Assembly (NCBI GenBank): GCA_045536965.1
Contig: JAZSON010000001.1
Span: forward strand, 1 to 47,859
From: UBA5448 sp045536965
GTDB lineage: Bacteria; Bacillota; Clostridia; Oscillospirales; SIG627
Direction of reading: 5' to 3'
DNA length: 47,859 bases
The position numbers were made by a program, and so were the translations under genes. Of the stretch, positions 19,991-28,491 are shown piece by piece. The notes beneath the pieces are model-generated. The model was not told the origin of the DNA. It saw nothing but the letters and a program-made list of their open reading frames with translations, and searched no databases. The stretch's first letter is position 1. The number at the start of each line of letters is the position of its first letter.

Positions 19991-22408
19991 ATGAAAAACA
20001 CAAAAAAACTCTTATCGTTTCTTCTCGTTTTGACCCTTTTTCTCACCCTCTTCTCCTGCGGTGCGGTCGGCAAAGAAACACCCGATGATCAAACCGATCG
20101 CCCGACCGACCAATCCCCTCTCCCCCCCGATGCCGATGAAGAGGATGGCGGTAAAAAGGATGAGGAAGACAAACCCGAACTGATTCCCCTTACCGTGAAA
20201 AACGAAACCGTTTCGGGACTCATCCCCGTGCGCAGCCGTTTTTATGACAACGCCGCCCTCTACACCCGTCTTTTGACACTGGAGGATATGTTACAAAATA
20301 AAAACGCAGACCCCGCCCTCATCACATCTTATCTCGGCAGTATTCTGCGGGAGAGCGAGGATGTCGGTCTGTATTATGATTACGCCCCCCTCCTCCCTTT
20401 AAAGGACGGCGAGGATACATACGGCAACCGTCTGTCGGCGGGCGTTTTGAAAAACAACGCGCCCAAACCCACCATGGTCGCCATGGATGAGGCCAATCTG
20501 CTGGCCGCGCTTGCGGTGGCGGTTCCGGGAGACGTCATCGTCATCCGCGATGAAATCGAGATCGACATGGCTGATCTTTACACGGCAGGCACGGTGCAAA
20601 ACTATCTTGACAAGGATTCTCCCTCCCGTCTGCGTATCCCCGCAGGGGTTACACTGTCGGGCGAGCGGGGACAAAACGGAAAAACAGGCGGCGTTTTGAA
20701 AATCTCCTGCGACACCGACCTGTTTTTAATGCTGGCAGAGAACGCAAAACTTGACAGTCTGGTCATCCAAGGGCCGAGCGGTCAAAGCGGTATATCCTTC
20801 GGCATACTCCTCGCGGGCGACAACACTTCGATCAACAACTGCGAAATCGCAGGCTTTGCCGAGACCGCCGTCAAGGTCGCATCCGGCGGTGTCACAATCA
20901 AAAACAGCTTTTTTCATAACATCCAAGGCGAACCGGGTATTGCCATCGCCCTTTCCAACGGATCGCTGACGGTAGAAAACTGCCTCTTTTCCTCGGTGAA
21001 TACCTGTGTATCGGTGGAAGGCGCAACCTCGTCTTTGATTTTCCGTGACAACCTCGATGCAGGCAACACCCAACTCCCCATTTTCATTGCCCAAGGCAGC
21101 GGATACGATGCCGATTACACCGCCCAAACGATTGCCGCCGAATCGATTGTGGTCGAAAACAACACATTTCTTTCTCCCGTCCCCCTCTTTTCCATCGGCG
21201 GTTTGCCCTCGGATGACTTTATTTGCAGATACAACCTCTTTGCCTATTCCCCCTATTTCCACAACAGCGGCGAATGTGATCTTGCAGGTGTGGACGATTC
21301 TATCTACGAAAAGCGTTACATCTGTCAAAACAACGTCTATAACCTAAAAAACCCTTACATCATGTATAAGCTTGCGGGAGAAACCAAAAACGGTGTTGCC
21401 ACAGGCTCAAGACCCCTCGAACCCCTGATTCCCGCCGAAAACAAAGCGCCCGATTTGACCCTGTTTTCCTCCGCCCCCCTGCCGACAGCCGCCTTCTATC
21501 CGCTGGAAGCCTCCCCCTACGCCCCACTGGTATCGGCGCTTGGCAAAAAGGATACCGCGGGACTCAAAACCGCGCTCAATACCGCCTTGGAGCGCTTGAC
21601 GGGACTTACCCGCAACCATCTGCACACCCTTTCGGCAGGCGGTCAAAGCACACAAAACAGATATACCCAAGGCGCCTATACCGTCAAAAACATCTATGAT
21701 CTGCAATTTGCCCTCATCTCGGTGCAGGCGGGAGATGTCATCTTCATCCCCGGCGATGCAACCATTGATTTTTCCAATCCCGACGGCACCGTCACCACCC
21801 TCGTCATCCCCGAGGGCGTCACACTGGCAAGCGACCGTGGACGGGTGCGGGAAGACGGCTCGGTCTCGCGCGGCGCCATCCTCACCTCATCGGTCTTTAC
21901 AAGCCAACCCCTTTTGGACATCACCCTTGACGACATCACACTGACGGGATTGTCCATCGTCGGTGTCGATCCCTACACCCATTACAGCCACTACAACCGC
22001 GCCTACGAAGGCGCCTTGGGAGGAAACAGCAAACGAACCTACTACAACCGCCTTCCCACCACCACCGCCATATCGGTCAGCGGCAACCGCTTTACCATGG
22101 AAAACTGCGAAGTGGCAGGCTTTTCCTACGGGGTTTCCTACGTTTGGAAAAACCCCGACAGCCCCCTCACCTCGCTGATCACCGATTGCTATTTCCACCA
22201 CTTCCAGCGCAAGGAGCACGGTCTTGCCCTCACGGTAAAAAACACCAATCTGACCCTGAAAAACAACCTCTTCGCCAAATGCCAAAAGCCCTTTTCCAAC
22301 CATGGCGATCAGGTCTGTACCATCACCGATGAAAACAATCTCGATCTTGGCGGACTGCCCCCTTGGAAATCCACCATCATCAATTTCGATGATGTAAGCA
22401 ATCCATAA
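19991..22408 (+). CDS. Lipoprotein with two right-handed beta-helix domains
   Basis: 805 residues from the ATG at 19991 (GAGGTG upstream); an 18-codon extension is rejected since a lipoprotein signal begins here (LFLTLFSC, cysteine near 23). A long Asp/Glu/Pro/Lys linker follows. Two regions have the pattern of pectin-lyase-like parallel beta-helices: one from about residue 165 (VPGDVIVIRDEIEIDMAD, IPAGVTLSGERG) to 400, the other from about 580 (VQAGDVIFIPGDATIDFSN, IPEGVTLASDRG) to 780. Repeated coils read like INNCEIAGFAETAVKV and MENCEVAGFSYGVSYV. The two halves look like an internal duplication. Probably a surface polysaccharide-binding or -cleaving protein; no catalytic residues could be assigned. 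Confidence 0.85.
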   Translation: MKNTKKLLSFLLVLTLFLTLFSCGAVGKETPDDQTDRPTDQSPLPPDADEEDGGKKDEEDKPELIPLTVKNETVSGLIPVRSRFYDNAALYTRLLTLEDMLQNKNADPALITSYLGSILRESEDVGLYYDYAPLLPLKDGEDTYGNRLSAGVLKNNAPKPTMVAMDEANLLAALAVAVPGDVIVIRDEIEIDMADLYTAGTVQNYLDKDSPSRLRIPAGVTLSGERGQNGKTGGVLKISCDTDLFLMLAENAKLDSLVIQGPSGQSGISFGILLAGDNTSINNCEIAGFAETAVKVASGGVTIKNSFFHNIQGEPGIAIALSNGSLTVENCLFSSVNTCVSVEGATSSLIFRDNLDAGNTQLPIFIAQGSGYDADYTAQTIAAESIVVENNTFLSPVPLFSIGGLPSDDFICRYNLFAYSPYFHNSGECDLAGVDDSIYEKRYICQNNVYNLKNPYIMYKLAGETKNGVATGSRPLEPLIPAENKAPDLTLFSSAPLPTAAFYPLEASPYAPLVSALGKKDTAGLKTALNTALERLTGLTRNHLHTLSAGGQSTQNRYTQGAYTVKNIYDLQFALISVQAGDVIFIPGDATIDFSNPDGTVTTLVIPEGVTLASDRGRVREDGSVSRGAILTSSVFTSQPLLDITLDDITLTGLSIVGVDPYTHYSHYNRAYEGALGGNSKRTYYNRLPTTTAISVSGNRFTMENCEVAGFSYGVSYVWKNPDSPLTSLITDCYFHHFQRKEHGLALTVKNTNLTLKNNLFAKCQKPFSNHGDQVCTITDENNLDLGGLPPWKSTIINFDDVSNP

Positions 22409-22428
22409 GTACACACAAAACAAACAAC

Positions 22429-22460
22429 GGGAGGCTTTAGAGCCTCACTCTAAAGGACAG
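22429..22460 (+). terminator. Terminator region with two competing hairpins after the beta-helix gene
   Basis: GAGGCT/AGCCTC (22431-22446) and TTTAGAG/CTCTAAA (22436-22454) overlap and cannot form together. The second is followed closely by GGACAGTTTTTT and would act as the terminator. Confidence 0.6.
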
Positions 22461-22901
22461 TTTTTTAGAATACGGCATATCTCGAAAGAGGTGTGCCGTG
22501 TTTTGCGTTTGTGTCCATAAATGCAGTGCTTCCTATGCCTTAATTAAAGACCATAACCAAATTTTAGTTTATTTGAAATCGAACGAGTTAGCACTAACCA
22601 AGGCTCCCTTGTGTAAAGGGAGCTGTCGCAAAGCGACTGAGGGATTGTCTTTGGCAAAATATCGGTGTCTTTAATTAAGTCAGTTCTTGTCAGGAAAATT
22701 GACAGTCCATAGATGAACATAAAAAGGCTCCCTTGTGTAAAGGGAGGCTTTTTGTTTGCTGCAAGTGCGCACTTACTCACCACCGGAGGCGGTGATACAA
22801 TAAAAAAACAGCCGATACGGAAATAAAACCATATCGGCTATTTTACTGTCCTTTAGCTATGATTAAAAACTGTCCTTAAGAGTACGTCGCCTTGGCCTCC
22901 C
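22429..22901. repeat. 473-bp element with inverted ends, holding nested repeats
   Basis: Left end GGGAGGCTTTAGAGCCTCAC then TCTAAAGGACAGTTTTTT; right end, read inverted, GGGAGGCC then ACTCTTAAGGACAGTTTTTA. Between them are a hairpin at 22470-22500, two repeats of the GGCTCCCTTGTGTAAAGGGA type (about 22601 and 22727) with ACTGAGGGATTGTC after the first, and a hairpin AGCCGATA/TATCGGCT near 22811-22841. No gene is evident. Confidence 0.7.
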
Positions 22902-23019
22902 GCTTTCTTTTTATCCATCCCCGTTCATTTGACAAATCGGCGCAATATTCTTTGTATAAACCGCGGCGGACGAAGCAAAATGATTTTCATGTATTTCCCT
23001 CCGAATCAAATTTATTTTG

Positions 23020-23169
23020 TTACCCAACGCAAAAAAACACCCCCGCCGATACAATAACGGCGGCTTCCAGAACCACAAGAATACAGGGTGGTAAAAAGAA
23101 GGCAAGCATAAGCCCCGCGCCAAAGGCACACACCGAAATACCCGCGCATTTTTGTCCCCCTCTCCACAT
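23020..23169 (-). CDS. Small hydrophobic protein, 49 residues
   Basis: The ATG at 23169 follows AAGGTGGGG. The product, MWRGGQKCAGISVCAFGAGL followed by a hydrophobic run around LPPC and EAA to the stop, would form one or two short membrane segments. Small proteins with a FLPPCxLVVxE-like centre occur in Clostridia, from memory, with no known function. The frame runs 25 codons further upstream without a ribosome site. It could be chance, but composition and start signal favour a real gene. Confidence 0.5.
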   Translation of the reverse strand: MWRGGQKCAGISVCAFGAGLMLAFFLPPCILVVLEAAVIVSAGVFFCVG

Positions 23170-23252
23170 AAAAAACACCCCACCTTTCCCTCTTTTTGTA
23201 CGGATACTATTACTATATGCATCCACACGAAAGAAGCGACACAAAGGGGGGT

Positions 23253-23271
23253 GTAATTAACAATTTGTTCA
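23253..23271. promoter_or_regulatory. 19-bp repeat GTAATTAACAATTTGTTCA, copy 1
   Basis: Exact match to 24946-24964. The core AACAA-T-TTGTT is a palindrome with a single centre base. This copy lies just past the 3' end of the glycosidase-like gene. Confidence 0.5.
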
Positions 23272-23288
23272 AATTTACAAAAAATCGG

Positions 23289-24851
23289 TCAATCCAGCGC
23301 CTCGAGCAATTCCACGCGGGCGGCATCGATCACCTCGCCCGACCTCTCGTAATCATCAAAGCTTCTGCAACATTTTTCGATGATCTCTTCAGCCTTTGCT
23401 CTGTCCTTTTGGGACAGCTGATAAAGCAGCTCATAGTCGGCCGCGCCCGCGCGCTGCAAATGACCGCGCACCGAATACCAAGGTCTGCCGTCACCGCGGT
23501 AAATGACCGAAGCGTTTCCGGGAGGATAAAAATTTCTTCCCGTCGGAGTACAAAGATCTTCCGCACCGAGATCGTGGGCATGGTATCCCCAGTGCAAAAA
23601 GCCGGGGCAGTGGTACTTACAGCAAAGCCACATGGGCAGACGGGATGCCGTCAAGGGCAGATCCGCTATTCTGTTCATAGTCCCGCCCGCGGGAAAACCG
23701 CAGGTGTATATCCACATTTCTTCTCCCATGCTTTGCAGCTTTCGGAAGGTTTCCAAATGCTTTTCATACACCGCCTGCTTGACAACCCAAACATCCACCG
23801 CGCCCTCGATATCGGTGGTTTCGACGGGATCGTTGATGATAACACCCTTCATATTTTGGCGGCAAATACCCGAAAGCGCGCGATAGGACAGACTGTTTGC
23901 AAATTGCGGTTCGTCCACCAAGCACTGCATATAATGCTCTTCCCAACCGTTTTTCAAGACACATTCATAGGCTCTTTTAAAATAGATTTTCAGCTGTCTG
24001 AATCCCTCGACGGTGGTACACCCCACCTCTCTGTCCCAAAGCAAATACTGTTCGGGTTCATCCCATTTTTCAAACCGCGCAACGAATCCGCCGAGGACAT
24101 ACTTAAAGCCCATGCTCAAAGCCAAGTTTCCGATCAAAGCAGCCTTGGAAAAATCAAAATCCACCACCTTGCCGTCACCGTCCCGAACAGGCTCACCCGA
24201 CGGGATCATCAAATAATCGTTTCGCATATCGAGCTGGTTTTTCAAATACTCTTTGAGGATATGAAGGTATTCGTCCCCGTACGCCTCCACGCCGTGCTGC
24301 TCGGCGAGGCGGTCAAAATAGATCCAATTGATCATGTGGAAGGCGGATTTTTCAAGCGGGGGCACCTGCGCATTGTAAACTTTCAGAGTCAAAGGAATCG
24401 TCAGATTCTCCCGACCGATCTGCAAAGATACACACCCCTCGTAAGCACCGGGAATGGCATCGATGGCAACATCCAGACGAATGTAAAACGCCCCTCTCCC
24501 CGCAGAGAGTTTATTGTCACAAAGCGGCTTTGTCACATCATACACCTCAAAAGGCGCTTTGCGGGTAACAAAATGCATGGCATCTTCATAGCGATCGGTG
24601 GTATAGGTCTTAGCCCCGCTGTTTCTGCCGACCCTCGCTTTGAGAAGCTGATACACCACCGCGGTGGATTCGGGCAGATCGGACGAAAAGGAAAAGGGCT
24701 CGTCCCCCGCAAGGTGTAGGTCGGTCAAAAGCTGAAAACAAACATCCGAGCCGCGCGCCACATGCAGTTTTATGGGCAAGTCACAGACATCGTCGGATAT
24801 AACGGTATCGGGATACACCCAAGTATTTTCGGAAAACACACGGTATTTCAT
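23289..24851 (-). CDS. GH123/DUF4091-type glycoside hydrolase-like protein
   Basis: 520 residues, ATG at 24851 with AAGGAGG upstream. An N-terminal beta domain (to about residue 170) ends with a LTLKVYNAQVPPLEKSAFH transition. A TIM-barrel-like part follows with INWIYFDRLAEQHG, QCLVDEPQFAN (the acidic DE pair where GH123 enzymes carry catalytic acids), VDVWVVKQAVYE, WIYTCGFPAGG and FLHWGYHAHD, then GDGRPWYSVR near the end. This order is that of DUF4091/GH123 proteins, some of which are beta-N-acetylgalactosaminidases. No signal peptide is seen, so it would act in the cytoplasm. Alone on its strand and divergent from dxs. Confidence 0.8.
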   Translation of the reverse strand: MKYRVFSENTWVYPDTVISDDVCDLPIKLHVARGSDVCFQLLTDLHLAGDEPFSFSSDLPESTAVVYQLLKARVGRNSGAKTYTTDRYEDAMHFVTRKAPFEVYDVTKPLCDNKLSAGRGAFYIRLDVAIDAIPGAYEGCVSLQIGRENLTIPLTLKVYNAQVPPLEKSAFHMINWIYFDRLAEQHGVEAYGDEYLHILKEYLKNQLDMRNDYLMIPSGEPVRDGDGKVVDFDFSKAALIGNLALSMGFKYVLGGFVARFEKWDEPEQYLLWDREVGCTTVEGFRQLKIYFKRAYECVLKNGWEEHYMQCLVDEPQFANSLSYRALSGICRQNMKGVIINDPVETTDIEGAVDVWVVKQAVYEKHLETFRKLQSMGEEMWIYTCGFPAGGTMNRIADLPLTASRLPMWLCCKYHCPGFLHWGYHAHDLGAEDLCTPTGRNFYPPGNASVIYRGDGRPWYSVRGHLQRAGAADYELLYQLSQKDRAKAEEIIEKCCRSFDDYERSGEVIDAARVELLEALD

Positions 24852-24945
24852 GGTTTTGTCCTCCTTGGTTTTATACGGATTCCTCCATGGGAATTTTACC
24901 CGAATAAAATGAATCTGTCAAGTGAAACGGATGTTGTAAAACGGC

Positions 24946-24964
24946 GTAATTAACAATTTGTTCA
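24946..24964. promoter_or_regulatory. 19-bp repeat GTAATTAACAATTTGTTCA, copy 2, in the divergent promoter region
   Basis: Identical to 23253-23271. It covers the area where a -35 box for the dxs promoter would be expected and lies 95 bases upstream of the glycosidase start, so it could be an operator for either gene. Confidence 0.5.
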
Positions 24965-24986
24965 TATATTTGCGAGTAAACTGTGA

Positions 24987-24992
24987 TATAAT
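24987..24992 (+). promoter_or_regulatory. -10 box of the dxs operon promoter
   Basis: TATAAT preceded by TGTGA; no good -35 is seen at 16-18 bases upstream (ATATAT). Transcription would start about 35 bases before the dxs ATG. Confidence 0.6.
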
Positions 24993-25033
24993 GATGAGGT
25001 AAATTGGCATTATTATAAGGATGTAAAGATAAA

Positions 25034-26875
25034 ATGCGATTTTTAACACCCGATGAACTCAAAAAGCTTACGCCGACGCAAGCCGAGATTTATACCAACC
25101 GCCTCCGCCGTTTTTTGATCCGACAGGTCAATATTTCGGGCGGACATTTGGCGTCCAATCTCGGTGTTGCCGAAATATCTGTGGCGTTGATGCGTGTCTT
25201 TTCTCCCCCGATCGACAAGATCGTCTATGACGTCGGGCACCAAAGTTATATACATAAGCTTTTAACGGGGCGCGGAGATCAATTCGCCACCCTCCGTTCC
25301 TATGGCGGCCTTTGCGGCTTTACCCGTCGGGAGGAAAGTCCCTTCGATCCCTTTGGCGCAGGCCATTCGGGAACCGCCATTTCTGCCGCGCTGGGTATTT
25401 TGCGGGGCGAGAAGCAAAGCGGAAAAGCAAATCTCGGCAAAACCATCGCCGTGGTGGGTGACGGTGCCATGACAGGGGGCATGATCTACGAAGCCCTCAA
25501 CAATTTAAAGCCCACCGACAACATCATCATCGTTTTAAACGATAACGATATGGCCATTTCCAAAAACGTGGGTGCCATGTCGGGATATATGTCCAAAATG
25601 CGTTCCAGCGGCTTTTACTATCCCCTGAAGCGCAAGACCCGTTCTGCCCTCAATGCCATCCCCTTGGTCGGTCATGCCCTGACCGATGCCATCCAGCACA
25701 CCAAGGTCAACATCAAAAAAATGGTCTATCCCACCGCGCTCGATCCTTTCGGCCTTTACTATCTCGGCCCTGCCGATGGAAACGATTTAAGGGTGGTGGA
25801 ACGGCTTTTCAAAGAGGCGAGCGCTTGCGAGGGCCCCGTGTTTGTGCACCTGCGCACCCGCAAGGGCAAGGGATATTCTCCCGCCGAAAACGACCCCTCC
25901 CTCTATCACTCGGTTTCGTCAAGCGCCAAGACGAAAAAATCCACCCCCACCTTTTCCCACACCTTCGGCTCCACCCTCTGCGCCTTGGCAAGGCGGGAAA
26001 AGAATCTCTGCGCCGTCACCGCCGCCATGGCAGACGGTTGCGGACTCAATGAATTTTCAAAAACCTATAAAGACCGTTTTTATGATGTCGGCATCGCCGA
26101 GGAGCACGCCGCCACCTATGCCGCAGGACTTGCCGCGGGTGGCGCTCTGCCTGTCTATGCCGTCTATTCCACCTTTTTTCAGCGGTGTTACGATCAGGTT
26201 TTGCATGATGCGGCCCTCCAAAATCTCCCGCTTCTTTTAGGCATCGACCGCGCAGGCTTTTGCGATGGTGACGGTGCCACCCATCACGGGGTATTTGATG
26301 TCCCGCTCCTCTCTACCGTCCCGGGTTTGATTTTGGATGCCCCCGCAACCCTTTGCTCTTTATCCACCGTACTGAAAAAGGCGGTCAAAGAATTGAAAAC
26401 CGATCCGCGTGTCCGCGCCGTCCGTTATCCCAAAGGCTGTGAAATGCCCCTGACGGCCGCCGCTTTCCCCGCGTATGCGCCTGCCGCGTTGTGGGGGGAT
26501 GGGCATGCCGATCTTCTCATCGTGACCTACGGCAACCTTTGCGAAGAAGCCCTCAAGGCAGCCAAAGAGATCAAAGCGCTTGGCAAGCAGGTCGCTGTCC
26601 TGCTTTTAACCCGTCTCCACCCCCTCCCCGATCTGAAGAAAGTCCTCTCCCCCCTTTGCGGTGTTGACCGCATCTTTCTCTTGGAAGAGGGCATCCGCCG
26701 CGGCGGTGTGATGGAATCTCTCCTTGCAAACCGTACCGCCCTCGGTCTCCCCGAAGCCAAAACAAGCATTTTCGCCATCGATGATCGATTCGTCCCCCAT
26801 GGTAGCCGCTCTGCCCTGCTCCGGCATGCGGGTCTGGATGCCAACACACTGGTCGAATCCTTTTTTGAAAACTGA
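25034..26875 (+). CDS. dxs: 1-deoxy-D-xylulose-5-phosphate synthase
   Basis: 613 residues, the usual size. The enzyme condenses pyruvate and glyceraldehyde 3-phosphate with thiamine diphosphate, the first step of the MEP isoprenoid pathway. Motifs include SGGHLASNLGVAE, VYDVGHQSYIHKLLTGR, GDGAMTGGMIYEALNN (diphosphate site), RTRKGKGY, the catalytic glutamate in VGIAEEHA, and DRAGFCDGDGATHHG. The ATG has only a weak, distant AAGGATG before it. It heads a run with tlyA, nadK and recN, a classic clostridial order, with tlyA starting one base after its stop. Confidence 0.96.
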   Translation: MRFLTPDELKKLTPTQAEIYTNRLRRFLIRQVNISGGHLASNLGVAEISVALMRVFSPPIDKIVYDVGHQSYIHKLLTGRGDQFATLRSYGGLCGFTRREESPFDPFGAGHSGTAISAALGILRGEKQSGKANLGKTIAVVGDGAMTGGMIYEALNNLKPTDNIIIVLNDNDMAISKNVGAMSGYMSKMRSSGFYYPLKRKTRSALNAIPLVGHALTDAIQHTKVNIKKMVYPTALDPFGLYYLGPADGNDLRVVERLFKEASACEGPVFVHLRTRKGKGYSPAENDPSLYHSVSSSAKTKKSTPTFSHTFGSTLCALARREKNLCAVTAAMADGCGLNEFSKTYKDRFYDVGIAEEHAATYAAGLAAGGALPVYAVYSTFFQRCYDQVLHDAALQNLPLLLGIDRAGFCDGDGATHHGVFDVPLLSTVPGLILDAPATLCSLSTVLKKAVKELKTDPRVRAVRYPKGCEMPLTAAAFPAYAPAALWGDGHADLLIVTYGNLCEEALKAAKEIKALGKQVAVLLLTRLHPLPDLKKVLSPLCGVDRIFLLEEGIRRGGVMESLLANRTALGLPEAKTSIFAIDDRFVPHGSRSALLRHAGLDANTLVESFFEN

Positions 26876-26876
26876 T

Positions 26877-27608
26877 ATGCGGCTGGATATTCGTATCGCG
26901 GCAGATTTTCCCGACATCAGCCGAAGCCGCGCCGTCCGTCTCATTCAAGAGGGATGTATTCAAGTCAACGGGAAAACCGTCACCCGTCCCGCCGCCGCGG
27001 TGGAGGAGGGTGACAAAATAGCGCTTATCCCATCCCCTCTCACCCGATATGTTTCCCGCGGCGGGTTAAAGTTAGAGGAAGCCCTGCGCGTTTTCAACAT
27101 CGACCCGACGGGCATGACGGTGCTCGACGTGGGGGCATCGACGGGAGGTTTTACCGACTGTCTTTTGCAGCACGGGGCCAAAAAAGTCATTGCGCTCGAC
27201 GTGGGAAAAGACCAGCTTCACCCCACATTGCAAAACGATGGGCGTGTCGTCATGCTCGAGCAGACCGATCTGCGCGCCTTCGATCCGACACCCTATCTTC
27301 CCCTTTTTCTCATCACCATGGATGTCTCCTTTATCTCCCAGCGGCTTTTATATCCCGCCCTTGCGGCCATTTTATCGCAGGGTGGACATTTGATTTCTCT
27401 CATCAAGCCGCAATTTGAGATGACCTCCCGCAAGGATTTGGGAAAAGGCGGCATCGTCAAAGACGAAAAGAAAATTTTTTCTTGTATTGAAACGATCAAA
27501 GCCGCCGCCAAGGAAGCGGGACTTTGTATGCAAAACATCATCCCCTCCCCCATTACGGGCGGAGACGGTAACCGTGAATTTTTAGCCATTTTTCGGAGGG
27601 AATCATGA
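26877..27608 (+). CDS. tlyA: TlyA-family rRNA 2'-O-methyltransferase
   Basis: 243 residues starting at the ATG just past the dxs stop; the frame extends upstream inside dxs but only as a shadow. An S4 RNA-binding domain covers about residues 1-60 (SRAVRLIQEGCIQVNGKTV), followed by YVSRGGLKLEEAL and a FtsJ-like methyltransferase with the AdoMet motif VLDVGASTGGFTDCLLQHGA and LDVGKDQL. It ends with the typical GGDGNREFLAIF. TlyA methylates 16S and 23S rRNA cytidines in some bacteria. Its stop overlaps the nadK start (ATGA). Slightly shorter than the usual 265-275 residues. Confidence 0.93.
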   Translation: MRLDIRIAADFPDISRSRAVRLIQEGCIQVNGKTVTRPAAAVEEGDKIALIPSPLTRYVSRGGLKLEEALRVFNIDPTGMTVLDVGASTGGFTDCLLQHGAKKVIALDVGKDQLHPTLQNDGRVVMLEQTDLRAFDPTPYLPLFLITMDVSFISQRLLYPALAAILSQGGHLISLIKPQFEMTSRKDLGKGGIVKDEKKIFSCIETIKAAAKEAGLCMQNIIPSPITGGDGNREFLAIFRRES

Positions 27609-28480
27609 GCAACAAACGTGTGGCGCTCCTGCCAAACATGGAAAAAAACGACGCTTTGCAGATCTCACTCGACTTGATCGGCCGACTGAAAAAGCATGGC
27701 ATCACTCCGCTTGTTTCAGCCGAGCTGTATCCAATGATCGACTGCAAGGAGGATGTTTTGCTCTTTGATAGCGAAAACCTTTCTGACATCTCGTTTTGTA
27801 TCGTACCGGGAGGGGACGGCACCATTTTATCGGTAGCCGCCTTTGCCGCCCCCGCAGGCATTCCCATCCTCGGCATCTCACTCGGACGGGTGGGCTTTAT
27901 GGCAGAACTGGAAAAGGATGAACTGGATTACGTCGATCGCTTTCTGTGTGAAGAAAATGCCATCATAGAAGAACGGAGCATGATCTCCTTTCAAACCGAC
28001 GGCGGATTTTGCGCCACCGCGTTAAACGACATTTTCATCACCTCACAAAATCACACCATGCTGGATGCCGACGTTTCGGCCGACGGCGCCCTCATTCAGC
28101 ATCTTCATGCCGACGGACTTTTGTTTTCCACCCCCACAGGCTCTACCGCCTACAATCTGGCGGCAGGCGGCGCCATCCTCGACCCCTCCCTGCGGGTCAT
28201 CTCCTTTTTGCCCGTCTGTCCCCATACCCTTTCCCGTACGCCGCCGGTTGTTTTTTCCAACAACACCGTCATCACCCTAAGTCTTCTGACAGCCAGAAAC
28301 GATTCGCTTGTCGTGCTGTCCGACGGTAAAACGGTCTGCACCCTCTCGCAAAACGAAGGGGTGACCATTACCGGCTCTCCCCTCACCACCCGCCTCATTC
28401 GCTTGAAAAACCAAAATGTCCACGATCTTCTTTCCCGCAAGCTGGCCGACAGCTACCGACGCTCGATCGTTCGCTTTTAG
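27605..28480 (+). CDS. nadK: NAD kinase
   Basis: 291 residues. The enzyme phosphorylates NAD to NADP. Signature parts are PGGDGTILSVA (the GGDGT active-site loop), LGRVGFMAEL, the ALNDIFI motif and FSTPTGSTAYNLAAGG. GGAGGG precedes the ATG, which overlaps the tlyA stop, indicating translational coupling. recN follows after 11 bases. Confidence 0.95.
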   Translation: MSNKRVALLPNMEKNDALQISLDLIGRLKKHGITPLVSAELYPMIDCKEDVLLFDSENLSDISFCIVPGGDGTILSVAAFAAPAGIPILGISLGRVGFMAELEKDELDYVDRFLCEENAIIEERSMISFQTDGGFCATALNDIFITSQNHTMLDADVSADGALIQHLHADGLLFSTPTGSTAYNLAAGGAILDPSLRVISFLPVCPHTLSRTPPVVFSNNTVITLSLLTARNDSLVVLSDGKTVCTLSQNEGVTITGSPLTTRLIRLKNQNVHDLLSRKLADSYRRSIVRF

Positions 28481-28491
28481 GGGGACAAGTT

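Noticed and set aside
22892..23260. Plus-strand 122-codon frame and minus-strand 105-codon frame
   Set aside because: Neither has a ribosome site or domain pattern; the 49-residue hydrophobic frame on the minus strand explains the region better.
23253..24964. Rex operator
   Set aside because: A Rex site has TTGTTAA-type halves pointing outward with a 4-base spacer (TTGTNAANNNNTTNACAA); here the AACAA and TTGTT halves point the other way around a single centre base.
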